Assembly (NCBI RefSeq): GCF_963666255.1
Contig: NZ_OY762655.1
Location: 1-64,000, forward strand
From: an uncultured Propionivibrio sp.
Lineage (GTDB): Bacteria; Pseudomonadota; Gammaproteobacteria; Burkholderiales; Rhodocyclaceae
Reading direction: 5' to 3'
DNA: 64,000 bases
Part shown: one piece after another, positions 1 to 8,351 of the stretch
How positions within the stretch are numbered: position 1 is the first letter of the stretch
How the letters are laid out: each line of letters opens with the position of its first letter
Program-made: the position numbers and the translations under genes
Notes under the pieces: generated by a model
The model's input: the letters and a program-made list of their open reading frames with translations, nothing else
The model's database searches: none
Told to the model about the DNA's origin: nothing

Positions 1-205
1 AGTGTACCAATTCACGCGCCCGACGGGGATGGTGGTAAAGGGTGTTTCGGGAGGTTGCGCGTCGCACCCTTGCGCCTGGGGCCCGCGCGGAGGCTGCGAC
101 GCTTGCCGACGGTGTCCGGATCGCTGCTTTTCAGCGCGGATGATTTCGGCCCGGTGCGACGAGCGCGTATACTTCCGTTTTTTCGCTGACCTGGAACCTC
201 GCCTG

Positions 206-1003
206 ATGCCGACCATCCTGCCCCTGGCGCTTGTCGCCGACGAACTGGCGCGCTTGCGCACCGTCAATCCGCTCGTTCATGTCCTGACCAACGAAGTCGT
301 GCAGGAGATTACGGCCAATGTACTGCTGGCGGCCGGCGCGGCGCCGGCGATGATCGTCGCCGAGGAAGAGGTGACGCCGTTCGCGGCGATGTCGGGCGCG
401 CTGCTCATCAATGTCGGCACGCTCTATCCGGCGCGGCTCGCCGCGATGCGCCAGGCGATCGCGTCGGCCAACGCTGCCGGCGTGCCCTGGACGCTCGATC
501 CGGTCGCCGTCGGCGTGCTGGATTATCGCAGCGAGGCGTGCCGCGAATTTCTTGACGCGGGTCCGGCGGCGATCCGCGGCAATGCCTCCGAAATTCTTGC
601 GCTGGCCGGCTTCGCCGCCAGCGGTCGCGGCGTCGATACGACGGCCGGTTCCGAGTCGGCGGTGGCCGCGGCCGAGCAACTGGCGCGGGCGACCGGCGCC
701 ATCGTCGCGGTGACCGGCGAGACTGATTACATCACCGATGGCACCGATACCTGGGCGACGCCGTGGGGGAATCCGATCATGACGCGCGTCGTTGGCACTG
801 GCTGCGCGCTCTCGGCGCTCGTGGCGGCGTTCACCGCCAAGGCCGACAGCCGTCTCGACGCCGTTGCCGCTGCCTGTGCCATGGCCGGGCTCTGCGGCGC
901 GCGGGCGGCCGGCGAGAGCCATGGCCCCGGTTCGTTCAAGGCGGCGTTCCTCGACAGCCTCTACCAGGTCACGCCGGACCTGTTGCGGGAGTTGGTGAAA
1001 TGA
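206..1003 (+). CDS. thiM: Hydroxyethylthiazole kinase
   Basis: ThiM phosphorylates 4-methyl-5-(2-hydroxyethyl)thiazole with ATP in thiamine salvage (cytoplasm). The 265-residue length fits the family (about 262). The N-terminal [13 protein letters not shown] segment near residues 21-33 and the glycine-rich [15 protein letters not shown] near 195-209, with the family's active-site cysteine at about 200, are both visible. The reading frame is open back to the window edge, but family homology begins only at the ATG at 206, so that start was chosen. Bases 1-205 contain nothing I recognise and no TPP riboswitch. The stop overlaps the start of thiE (ATGA), so the two are translationally coupled. 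Confidence 0.93.
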   Translation: MPTILPLALVADELARLRTVNPLVHVLTNEVVQEITANVLLAAGAAPAMIVAEEEVTPFAAMSGALLINVGTLYPARLAAMRQAIASANAAGVPWTLDPVAVGVLDYRSEACREFLDAGPAAIRGNASEILALAGFAASGRGVDTTAGSESAVAAAEQLARATGAIVAVTGETDYITDGTDTWATPWGNPIMTRVVGTGCALSALVAAFTAKADSRLDAVAAACAMAGLCGARAAGESHGPGSFKAAFLDSLYQVTPDLLRELVK

Positions 1004-1644
1004 GCCGCAATCCGATCGATCTCACCCTCTATCTGGTGCTCGACCCCGACCTCTGCGGCGGCGTCGAGGGCATGGTGCGCACGGCGCGGGCGGCGGCCGG
1101 GAACGGCGCGACGGTCGTGCAGTTGCGCGCGCCGGGCTGGAAGAAAAAGACCTGGCTCGAAGCCGGTCGCGCACTGAAGGCGGCGCTGGCGCCGTTCAAG
1201 GTGCCGCTGATCGTCAATGACCAGATCGACGTCGCGCTGGCGATCGATGCCGACGGCGTGCATATCGGCCAGGACGATCTGCCGGTGGCCGAAACGCGCC
1301 GCCTGATCGGGCCGGGCAAGCTGCTCGGTGTCTCGGTCTCGGATTTTGCCGAACTCGCGTCGGTGCCCGCCGAGGGCGTCGATTACATTGGCATCGGGCC
1401 GATCTTCCCGACCGGCACCAAGCCGGATGCCGGTGCGGCCACGGGCGTTGCCGGTTTTGCCGCGCTGGCGGCGGCGACGACGCTGCCGGCGGTGGCGATC
1501 GGTGGCATCAAACCGGGACATTGCGCCGACCTGTTCGCGGCCGGTGCGGGCGGGGTCGCGGTCGTGTCTGCGATCTGCGGCCTGGCCGATCCGGGCCTGG
1601 CGACGGCGGCGATCGCCGCCGAGATTGCCCGGCTGAAAGCCTGA
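1000..1644 (+). CDS. thiE: Thiamine-phosphate synthase
   Basis: ThiE joins the pyrimidine pyrophosphate (HMP-PP) to thiazole phosphate to make thiamine phosphate. The 214-residue TIM-barrel protein shows the family blocks VVQLRAP near residues 37-43, [20 protein letters not shown] in the middle, the phosphate-loop region [12 protein letters not shown], and the C-terminal AIGGI. The ATG overlaps the thiM stop by four bases, so thiM and thiE form one salvage operon. No thiD is visible in the window. Confidence 0.94.
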   Translation: MSRNPIDLTLYLVLDPDLCGGVEGMVRTARAAAGNGATVVQLRAPGWKKKTWLEAGRALKAALAPFKVPLIVNDQIDVALAIDADGVHIGQDDLPVAETRRLIGPGKLLGVSVSDFAELASVPAEGVDYIGIGPIFPTGTKPDAGAATGVAGFAALAAATTLPAVAIGGIKPGHCADLFAAGAGGVAVVSAICGLADPGLATAAIAAEIARLKA

Positions 1645-1648
1645 ACGT

Positions 1649-2683
1649 TCAGCCGGCGGCTGGCGTCGGTCCAGCGGCGTCGGGCGCGTCGGGATAGAGC
1701 CCGCGCGTCCGCGCCATCAGGCGCGTGAGCCCGAAGATCGCGTCAATGCAGGGCGTTTCGAGTCCGAAATGGTGGCCGATCTCGTAGGTCGCGCCGACGA
1801 TGCTGTCGAGTTCGATCGGACGTCCGGCCTCGACGTCCTGCAGCATCGAGGTCTTGAAGGCGCCGAGCCGGAAGGTGATGGCGTGGCGGTCTTCGGGCCG
1901 CTGATCGACATGGCAGCCGATGCGGTCGCCGATGACAGCGGCTTCGCGCATCGCCGCCGAACAGAATTCGCTGACCAGCGGATCGCCGAGCAGGCGGTCG
2001 ATGGTCGCGCCGGTCAATGCCGAGACCGGATTCATCGTCAGGTTGCCCCAGAGCTTGAACCAGATGTCCTGACGAATGTCGGACGAGCGCTTGATGTCGA
2101 GACCGGCGCGCGCGAACAGCGCGGCGATCGCCTCGGCGCGCGGCGAAAAGCCGCCGACGGCGTCGCCGAGGATCAGTTCCTTGCCCATGGCATGGCGCAC
2201 GACGCCCGGCGCATCGCAGCTCGCGCCGATATGCACGACGCAGCCGAGCGTCTGCGCAACCGGCAGGTTGTCGGCGATATTGCCGTCCGGGTCCACGCTC
2301 TTCAACGCGAAGGGCGCGTTGCCCTGGCCAGTCTGGCAGAACCACCACGGCACGCCGTTCATCGTCGGCAGGATCGTCGTCTGCGGGCCGATCAGCGGGC
2401 GCAGTGACGGCGCCAGCACCGGCAGCGAAGGTCCCTTGACGGCGATGATCAGCAGGTCCTGGACGCCGAAGTCGGCAGCCGTGTCGCTGGCCGTGACCGG
2501 GAGGTCGAGATGTTTGGCATCAGTGACGAGACGCAGTCCCTGGCGACGCAGTGCCGCCAGCGTCTGGCCGCGCGCCAGCACGTTGACCGGTGCCCCCGAC
2601 GCGGCGAGGCGGGCGCCGATGAAGCCGCCGATGGCGCCGACGCCGGCGACGGTGATGCGCAGACCGACAGGCGTATCGTTCAT
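1649..2683 (-). CDS. panE: 2-dehydropantoate 2-reductase family protein
   Basis: Ketopantoate reductase family (PanE/ApbA): NADPH-dependent reduction of 2-dehydropantoate to pantoate for coenzyme A synthesis. The 344-residue protein starts with a Rossmann motif GVGAIGGFIGARL (about residues 14-26) and carries the conserved KLWGNLTMNPVSALTG segment, which holds the family's catalytic Lys and Asn residues. It is somewhat longer than E. coli PanE (303 residues), so a related substrate cannot be excluded. The start overlaps the stop of the upstream AsmA-like gene by one base (TGATG). It is convergent with thiE, four bases away. Confidence 0.85.
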   Translation of the reverse strand: MNDTPVGLRITVAGVGAIGGFIGARLAASGAPVNVLARGQTLAALRRQGLRLVTDAKHLDLPVTASDTAADFGVQDLLIIAVKGPSLPVLAPSLRPLIGPQTTILPTMNGVPWWFCQTGQGNAPFALKSVDPDGNIADNLPVAQTLGCVVHIGASCDAPGVVRHAMGKELILGDAVGGFSPRAEAIAALFARAGLDIKRSSDIRQDIWFKLWGNLTMNPVSALTGATIDRLLGDPLVSEFCSAAMREAAVIGDRIGCHVDQRPEDRHAITFRLGAFKTSMLQDVEAGRPIELDSIVGATYEIGHHFGLETPCIDAIFGLTRLMARTRGLYPDAPDAAGPTPAAG

Positions 2684-3804
2684 CAGCGCCCTGCCTTTCC
2701 GAGGGCGCTGCCGAGTTCCTGGATTGCCTTGCCGCCGACGCTGTCGACATCGCGTGCGAAATTCTCGATCCGCGTGCCCAGTGCGGCGGCGAGCGAATTC
2801 CCCAGTTGTCTGCCGAGTTTTTCGTTGAGGGCCAGGTGCGGGTCGTCGAGTCGGCCTTCAAGGGAAAAACGCAGGCGGAGGCTGCCGTCGCGCCGTTTCA
2901 TCAGGTTGACGACCGCCTGGCGCGGCATGCCCATCAGCGTTCCGTTCGTTGTCGCGAGCGTCAGGTCCTTCAGCGTCAGTGTGCCCGGCGCACGCAGAAG
3001 TCCCTGCTTGACCGACGCGTTGAGGTCGAGGTCGAGCATGCCGGCCTTGACGCCGCCTTCGCCCGCCTTGAGCAGGTAGGGCTGCAGGGCGACGAGGTCG
3101 AGGCTGCGCAGGCGGATGGTCAGGCCCGATTCGCGTGTTGCAAGTTCGGTGGTGCCGTTGATCGACAGCGTGCCGGTTTCCTTCGGCCCCTTGAGACTGG
3201 CGACGAGGTCGACGGTGCTGACGCCGGTCAGCGACGGCAGCCTGATGCGGCCGATCGCGGCGTTGATTTCTTCAAGGCGCAGCACCTGTGGCGGCGTGCG
3301 CACGCTGGCGTCGACGAGTTCAAGCATGCCACCGACGATTTCGACGCGACGGATGAAGACGTCCGCGTCGGGATTGGGTGTGCTGGCCTTGGTGTCGCCC
3401 TTGCCCGGGGCCGGTGCTGTCGGCCGGTCAAGCAGACCGGGCAGGACGATCAGCTTGCCTTGGCGCGTGCGTTGCACGGCAAGTCGCGCGTTCTCGATGC
3501 GCACGGTGTCGATCGCGCGCTTGCCGGCGAGCAGGTTGATATAGTCGGGGGAAACGAAGACCCGGCTGGCGCGCAGCGGTTCGCCGGCCGACCAGGCGGC
3601 ATCGGCGGTGGCCTTGAAGCGCAGGTCGATGAGTTCGACGCCGGTCAGGTCGACGTGGATTTCGCGGGCTTCGCCAGTCGGGCCGATCGCCTGTTCGATC
3701 TGTTCGCTGAGCGTCTTGACGAGGGCCCGGTAACCGGCGAATCCGCCAGCAACGAGAAGAACCACCAGAATTGTGAAAATGAGCGGCCAGCGGAGAGAGC
3801 GCAT
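2683..3804 (-). CDS. AsmA/DUF748-like inner-membrane-anchored protein
   Basis: This 373-residue protein has one N-terminal membrane segment (about residues 7-25, LIFTILVVLLVAGGFAGY), followed by a long periplasmic part rich in beta-strand repeats. That architecture resembles AsmA-like and DUF748 proteins, which act in envelope lipid homeostasis. The repeat unit (a strand pattern such as RVFVSPDYINLLAGKRAIDT) and a Pro/Ala linker around residue 130 support the fold. The exact role is unknown. The stop overlaps the start of the panE-like gene, so the two are probably co-transcribed. Confidence 0.6.
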   Translation of the reverse strand: MRSLRWPLIFTILVVLLVAGGFAGYRALVKTLSEQIEQAIGPTGEAREIHVDLTGVELIDLRFKATADAAWSAGEPLRASRVFVSPDYINLLAGKRAIDTVRIENARLAVQRTRQGKLIVLPGLLDRPTAPAPGKGDTKASTPNPDADVFIRRVEIVGGMLELVDASVRTPPQVLRLEEINAAIGRIRLPSLTGVSTVDLVASLKGPKETGTLSINGTTELATRESGLTIRLRSLDLVALQPYLLKAGEGGVKAGMLDLDLNASVKQGLLRAPGTLTLKDLTLATTNGTLMGMPRQAVVNLMKRRDGSLRLRFSLEGRLDDPHLALNEKLGRQLGNSLAAALGTRIENFARDVDSVGGKAIQELGSALGKAGR

Positions 3805-3979
3805 GTGGGTTTTCTGCTGAAAATGACATCAGACCGAATTATGCCTCGCCTGCGTCGGGGTGTGTTCTCAATTGACCGCAAGCAAGCTTGCCGCCGGAGT
3901 GTTCGACCACTCTCAGCGTTTTCCCCCGTTTGAGCTATGATGGAACCGTCCGGGCCTTCTTTCCGGGAGAAGGGAGTCG

Positions 3980-4267
3980 ATGATGAATGTTGGATCAGTG
4001 AATGCCTCGCAGGTCGTCGTCAATACCAATGCCAACGCCACTGCCGGGCAGTCGCGGGCGCGTTCGGCCGGCCAGGAGCAGCAGGCCAAGCAATCGCAGG
4101 ATGCGCAGCAAGCGAAAGACGCGCAGCAGGCGCAGCAGAGCGATCAGTCCCGCCGGGCGAGCGAGGAAAATGCCGCCGAGCGTGCCCGCGCCCAAGCCGA
4201 GCAAAATCGTCCGAGCGTGAATAGCAACGGGCAAACCGTCGGTACGCGCGTCAATACTACGGCCTGA
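3980..4267 (+). CDS. Small Gln/Ala-rich hypothetical protein
   Basis: I do not recognise this 95-residue protein. Its middle (about residues 25-75) is low-complexity and dominated by Gln, Ala, Asp, Ser and Arg (runs such as QQAKDAQQAQQSDQ), probably helical or disordered. The N-terminus (MMNVGSVNASQVVVNTNANAT) is Asn-rich and lacks a signal peptide. A strong ribosome-binding site (AGAAGGGAG) sits a few bases before the start, which favours a real gene. Two ATG codons lie in tandem, and the second could also serve as the start. Confidence 0.6.
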   Translation: MMNVGSVNASQVVVNTNANATAGQSRARSAGQEQQAKQSQDAQQAKDAQQAQQSDQSRRASEENAAERARAQAEQNRPSVNSNGQTVGTRVNTTA

Positions 4268-4309
4268 TCGGCAATCGCCGGGCGTGTCGCCCGACGGGTC
4301 GCGTGGCGC

Positions 4310-4624
4310 CTAGCCGCGTTGCAGCGACCACAGCACGCCGGAGGCCGTCGCCGCTATCAGGGCGAGGATCAGCGCGGCGCGCAGCACCGCATACCGGCGC
4401 GGATGCGCTTCTTTCTCGCCAAGCGCGAAAAGGTGCAGCGTGGCAGCGCCGACGCCAATACCGAAACCGAGTGATGCGGCCAGCACCTGCAGTTCGCTGG
4501 CGCTGAGCGCAAGCAGCCGGCCGGCACGCCACGGCACGACGACGAAGACGCCGAAGGTCCAGAGCAGGCCGGCGCTACCGGCGAGACAGAGCAGCGCGAC
4601 GAAGCGGATGATCCAGCGTTCCAT
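4310..4624 (-). CDS. Small membrane protein of unknown function
   Basis: A 104-residue protein with three predicted membrane segments, at about residues 6-30, 43-68 and 80-98 (for example FVALLCLAGSAGLLWTFGVF). I do not recognise the family; some small DUF4149-like membrane proteins look similar. The start is one base after the stop of the upstream methyltransferase on the same strand, so the pair is likely co-transcribed. A 6-bp GC hairpin at 4279-4293 lies between this gene and the convergent Gln-rich gene. Confidence 0.6.
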   Translation of the reverse strand: MERWIIRFVALLCLAGSAGLLWTFGVFVVVPWRAGRLLALSASELQVLAASLGFGIGVGAATLHLFALGEKEAHPRRYAVLRAALILALIAATASGVLWSLQRG

Positions 4625-4625
4625 G

Positions 4626-5480
4626 TCATTGTCCTTGTGGGAGGAAGCGCTCGCGCAATTCGTCGAGATTCAGCGCGTGCAGGATCGCCTGCAGCCGTTC
4701 GGCGGCGTTGCGGCGTGCTTGCCCGGTATGCCGGGCGACGATCAGTTCATTTTTCATCGAATGCTCCCAGCCGACGAGTTCGGTCACCGTGACCTGGTAG
4801 CCGGCGGCTTCGAGTTCGAGACAGCGCAGGGCGTTGGTGACCTGGCTGCCGAATTCGCGAGTGTGGATCGGGTGGCGCCAGAGTTCCGAGAGCGGCGTCA
4901 GCGCGAACGAAGCGTTCTTGTGCTTGCGCAGCACGGACGCGACTTCGGCCTGGCAGCAGGGAACGAGCACGATGAAGCGGGCATTCTTGCGCAGGGCGAA
5001 ACGGATCGCGTCGTCGGTGGCGGTGTCGCAGGCGTGCAGTGCCGTGACGATGTCGATGCGTTCCGGCAGAAGGGGCGAGGCGATCGAGGCGTCGACGCTG
5101 AGGTGGTGGAAATCCATGCGCGAAAAACCGAGGCGTTCGGCGAGCTGCTTCGATTTGTCGACGAGTTCGGCGCGGGTTTCGATGCCGACGATGCGGCCTT
5201 CGGCGCGCTGTTTGAAAAAGAGGTCGTAGAGCAGGAATCCGAGGTAGGACTTGCCGGCGCCGTGGTCGACGAGCGTCGGTGCGTCGGTGAGCGTACCGTC
5301 TTCGGCGAGTTCGGCGAGCAGCGGCTCGATGAACTGGAGCAGATGGTAGACCTGCTTGAGCTTGCGCCGGCTGTCCTGGTTGAGCTGGCCGTCGCGCGTC
5401 AGGATATGCAGTTCCTTGAGCAGTTCGACCGACTGGCCGGGGCGAAGCTCGGCGGGCGGGGTGGGGGCGTTTTTCTTCAT
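4626..5480 (-). CDS. Class I SAM-dependent methyltransferase
   Basis: A 284-residue protein with a class I methyltransferase core. The glycine-containing SAM loop VDHGAGKSYLGFLLYD lies near residues 71-86, an acidic strand end GIETRAEL follows, and ALHACDTATDDAI near 146-158 is typical of the Methyltransf_32 type (METTL25-related). An N-terminal helical region of about 60 residues precedes the core. The substrate is unknown; RNA is possible for this family. It heads a two-gene unit with the small membrane protein and is divergent from ylqF, so the 80-bp gap should hold both promoters. Confidence 0.72.
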   Translation of the reverse strand: MKKNAPTPPAELRPGQSVELLKELHILTRDGQLNQDSRRKLKQVYHLLQFIEPLLAELAEDGTLTDAPTLVDHGAGKSYLGFLLYDLFFKQRAEGRIVGIETRAELVDKSKQLAERLGFSRMDFHHLSVDASIASPLLPERIDIVTALHACDTATDDAIRFALRKNARFIVLVPCCQAEVASVLRKHKNASFALTPLSELWRHPIHTREFGSQVTNALRCLELEAAGYQVTVTELVGWEHSMKNELIVARHTGQARRNAAERLQAILHALNLDELRERFLPQGQ

Positions 5481-5561
5481 AGGCGCTCATTTTAGAACCG
5501 ATGCGGAGAAATCGCCCGACAAATGGGATAATGACGTTCTTTTCGGATAATCGGGTTGGGT

Positions 5562-6485
5562 ATGGCGATTCAGTGGTATCCCGGGCATATGACCTCGGCG
5601 CGCAAGAAGGCGGCCGAGACGATGGCCAACGTTGACGTTGTCATCGAAGTGGTCGACGCGCGTCTGCCGGCGGCGAGTACCAATCCAATGGTGCATGAGC
5701 TGCGCCTGCACCGTCAGCGTCCTTGTCTCAAGGTGTTGAACAAGTCCGACCTTGCCGATCCGGAGGCGACGCGCGCCTGGATCGATTTCTACAATCGCCA
5801 GCCGGGTGTCAAGGCCGTGGCGGTGTCGAGCAAGAAGGCCGGCGAGGTGGCCCGCCTGCCTGGCCTGTGTCAGACGCTGGCCCCGCATCGCAATGACAAC
5901 GTCAAGCCGTTGCGGATGATGATCATGGGCATTCCCAACGTCGGCAAGTCGACGCTGATGAATGCGCTGGTCAAGCGCAAGATCGCCAAGGTCGGCGACG
6001 AGCCGGCGGTGACCAAGTCGCAGCAGGTGCACCAGATCAGCGTGCGCCAGACGATCATCGATACGCCGGGAATGATGTGGCCGAAGATCGAGCACGACAG
6101 CGACGGCTTTATGCTGGCGGCAAGTCATGCGATCGGCCGCAATGCCATCATCGACGACGAGGTTGCGATCTTTCTTGCCGGCGTGCTGAAGACGCGCTAC
6201 GCGGCGCAGCTGGAAGCGCGCTACGGTTTTCCGGTCAATGAGATTGATGCCGTCGCCGTGGTCGAGGGCATCGCCCGACGGCGCGCGCTGAGACTGCGCG
6301 GGGGCGAACCGGATATCGAGAAGGCGGCCCTGATCTTCTTGCAGGACTACCGCGACGGCAAGCTCGGGCGCATCAGTCTGGAGACACCGGCGACGCGGGA
6401 AGCCATGCTGGCAGCGATGCGCGCGGCGGAAGCGCCGACGGCGTCTGGCGACGCCGATGCCGGGGACGACGTGTCGCCGGCCTGA
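5562..6485 (+). CDS. ylqF: Ribosome biogenesis GTPase YlqF/RbgA
   Basis: A circularly permuted GTPase that assists maturation of the large ribosomal subunit. The motifs occur in permuted order: G4 NKSDLAD (about residue 65), G1 GIPNVGKST (about 124), then G3 DTPGMMWPK (about 168). The N-terminal IQWYPGHMTSARKKA is the family hallmark. The open frame begins at a TTG six bases upstream, but the ATG at 5562 leads directly into the conserved AIQWYPGHM. It is 307 residues long. Confidence 0.93.
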   Translation: MAIQWYPGHMTSARKKAAETMANVDVVIEVVDARLPAASTNPMVHELRLHRQRPCLKVLNKSDLADPEATRAWIDFYNRQPGVKAVAVSSKKAGEVARLPGLCQTLAPHRNDNVKPLRMMIMGIPNVGKSTLMNALVKRKIAKVGDEPAVTKSQQVHQISVRQTIIDTPGMMWPKIEHDSDGFMLAASHAIGRNAIIDDEVAIFLAGVLKTRYAAQLEARYGFPVNEIDAVAVVEGIARRRALRLRGGEPDIEKAALIFLQDYRDGKLGRISLETPATREAMLAAMRAAEAPTASGDADAGDDVSPA

Positions 6486-6497
6486 GTCGGCGCCTGC

Positions 6498-6755
6498 CTA
6501 TTTTTCGCTTTGCGTCTGTTCGACGGCGACCGGTTTGTTGAGTATCTGCCGCAGCATCGGGATGCCGACGTTCCAGCCGTACCAGGCGGCGGTGCCGAGC
6601 AGGGTGACCCAGAGCACGGTCTGGACGATGAAGCTGCGGAATTCACGCTGCTGGCGGCTGATCTTCTTCGCCGGGTCGGTGGCGCCGCAGCGCGGGCAGG
6701 CCTCTGCCGAGGTATCGACCTGATGTTTGCAGGCGCGGCAGGGGACAAGCGGCAT
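6498..6755 (-). CDS. Zinc-ribbon single-pass membrane protein
   Basis: An 85-residue protein with an N-terminal zinc ribbon (CRACKHQVDTSAEACPRCG: two CxxC knuckles at residues 6-9 and 20-23) and one membrane segment around residues 42-60 (FIVQTVLWVTLLGTAAWYGW). No function is known to me; similar proteins occur as small envelope proteins in many proteobacteria. The start was chosen at MPLVPC because GAGGAA lies 6-7 bases upstream; the longer frame runs through a palindromic promoter region. It is convergent with ylqF. Confidence 0.7.
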   Translation of the reverse strand: MPLVPCRACKHQVDTSAEACPRCGATDPAKKISRQQREFRSFIVQTVLWVTLLGTAAWYGWNVGIPMLRQILNKPVAVEQTQSEK

Positions 6756-6796
6756 GACGGTTTCCTCGAGACTGGGATCTGCCCGATTATAATAGC

Positions 6797-6820
6797 TAGG
6801 GGGTGTTCCAACACCCCCTA
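6797..6820. promoter_or_regulatory. Perfect 24-bp palindrome near overlapping promoters
   Basis: Arms TAGGGGGTGTT and AACACCCCCTA are 11 bp each, perfect, and separated by CC. It lies in the divergent spacer between the zinc-ribbon gene (minus) and slyX (plus), directly beside a TATAAT at 6788-6793 that reads as a -10 on both strands (ATTATAAT). It could be an operator or a hairpin in the slyX leader. No poly-T tract follows, so a simple terminator is less likely. Confidence 0.5.
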
Positions 6821-6864
6821 CGCCGCAGCCTGTGACGCTCGCGGTTTGCCTGTGAAGACGCGCC

Positions 6865-7077
6865 ATGACCGATCGCATCACCGAACTTGAAATCAAGCTG
6901 AGCCTGAACGAGGACCTCGTTGAGGAACTCAACCGCACTGTTTTCCGTCAACAGGAGCAGCTGGATCTTCTCCAGGCGCAGTTGCGCCACCTTTATCGGC
7001 AGATGCAGTCTCAGAACGAGACGGCCGACCCGACGGCGGTGACGACGCCGCGCGACGAGATTCCGCCCCACTACTAA
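6865..7077 (+). CDS. slyX: SlyX family protein
   Basis: A 70-residue SlyX-like protein. It is a short N-terminal coiled coil with heptads (ITELEIKLSLNEDLVEELN, then RQQEQLDLLQAQLRHLYRQM) and the conserved end PPHY, as in E. coli SlyX (72 residues). The function is unknown in the family. It is preceded by the palindrome at 6797-6820 and followed 65 bases later by the nnrS-like gene, also on the plus strand. Confidence 0.88.
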   Translation: MTDRITELEIKLSLNEDLVEELNRTVFRQQEQLDLLQAQLRHLYRQMQSQNETADPTAVTTPRDEIPPHY

Positions 7078-7142
7078 CGCGTCCGCGGCAGGCCCCTTCC
7101 TTCCCGCAGGCGCGCTCCGATTCACCGTCTGTCAGGAATGTC

Positions 7143-8339
7143 ATGGCGATCATCCGTCTCGAAGAACCCCGGGTCATGCCCAAAACGCCACCGAAGGGCT
7201 TTGCCCTGTTTGCCTTCGGCTTTCGCCCCTTCTACCTCTTCGGCGCCGCCTTCGCGGCGATTGCCGTGCCGCTCTGGATCGTCGTGCTGGCCGGCGGCCT
7301 GCCGCTGCAGCCGGTGCTGCCGGCAATGCTGTGGCATGGACACGAAATGCTGTTCGGGTTCGTCGCGGCGATCATCGTCGGCTTCCTGCTGACCGCCGGG
7401 CACAACTGGACGGGCCTCGCCACGCCGACCGGCACGCCGCTGGCGGTACTCGTCGCGCTCTGGCTGGCCGGCCGGGTGGCGATGTTCTGCACGAATCCGG
7501 CGATCGCCGCGGCGATCGATCTCGCCTTTCTGCCGGTCGTCGCGCTGATTCTGGCGCGCCTCGTCCTGCGCGCAGGCAGCCGCCGCAACTATTTCGTGCC
7601 GGTGCTGCTGCTGGCGCTGGCCGGGTGTAACGCGATCGTTCATGCCGGCGTCAATGGCTGGGCGGACGTCTCGCCGCAGACGGGCCTGCATCTCGCCGTC
7701 GCGCTGGTGACACTGCTCGAAACGGTGATTGCCGGCCGCATCGTCCCGGGCTTTACGGCCAATGCGCTGAAGACGGTGCCCTGGCGTCATCGTGGCGTCG
7801 ACATCGCGGCGGTGACGCTGACCGGCGTGGCACTGGCGGGTTGGGCGCTTGAGCTGCCGGCAGGCGCGACCGGCATTGTCGCTGCCGCTGCGGCGCTCCT
7901 GCAGGCGGTGCGCGTCCGGGGCTGGCGGCCCGGCGCGACCTTCGGCACGCCGCTGCTCTGGATCCTGCACGTCTCGCACGGCTGGATCGTCGTCGCGCTG
8001 CTCTGGCTGGCCCTGGCCGGCACCGGGGCGGTTGCGCCGACGCCGGTCCTGCATCTGTTGACCGTCGGCGCCACCGGCGGCCTGATCGTCGGCATGATCA
8101 CGCGCACCGCACTCGGCCATACCGGCCGTCTGCTCAAGGCCGGGCGGATCGAAGCGGGCGCATACTGGTTGATGCAGCTGGCATTGGTGCTGCGCGTGTT
8201 GCCGCAGTTCGGTCTGCCGGCGAATTACCACGCCTTCCTCGGTGCGTCGTCGCTGGCTTGGTCCTTCGCCTTCGTTCTCTATCTCTGGAAATATGCGCCG
8301 ATCCTGATCCATCCGCGCGTTGACGGCCGTCCCGGCTGA
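7143..8339 (+). CDS. nnrS: NnrS family haem/copper membrane protein
   Basis: A 398-residue polytopic membrane protein (about 12 segments) of the NnrS family, linked to protection from nitric oxide stress and often co-regulated with denitrification genes. The N-terminus has the conserved FALFAFGFRPFYLFGAAFA and the His-rich WHGHEMLFGF near residues 60-70, where haem or metal binding is expected. The end LYLWKYAPIL is also typical. No nitrite or NO reductase genes are nearby. It is convergent with the LysR gene, with 12 bases between stops. Confidence 0.9.
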   Translation: MAIIRLEEPRVMPKTPPKGFALFAFGFRPFYLFGAAFAAIAVPLWIVVLAGGLPLQPVLPAMLWHGHEMLFGFVAAIIVGFLLTAGHNWTGLATPTGTPLAVLVALWLAGRVAMFCTNPAIAAAIDLAFLPVVALILARLVLRAGSRRNYFVPVLLLALAGCNAIVHAGVNGWADVSPQTGLHLAVALVTLLETVIAGRIVPGFTANALKTVPWRHRGVDIAAVTLTGVALAGWALELPAGATGIVAAAAALLQAVRVRGWRPGATFGTPLLWILHVSHGWIVVALLWLALAGTGAVAPTPVLHLLTVGATGGLIVGMITRTALGHTGRLLKAGRIEAGAYWLMQLALVLRVLPQFGLPANYHAFLGASSLAWSFAFVLYLWKYAPILIHPRVDGRPG

Positions 8340-8351
8340 GCGGCCGGCGCG

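Noticed and set aside
1-205. TPP riboswitch before thiM
   Set aside because: The conserved CTGAGA and ACC...CTGATCTGG elements are absent.
4279-4293. Hairpin CGGGCG / CGCCCG between convergent genes
   Set aside because: A six-base stem without T-run is expected by chance in GC-rich DNA.
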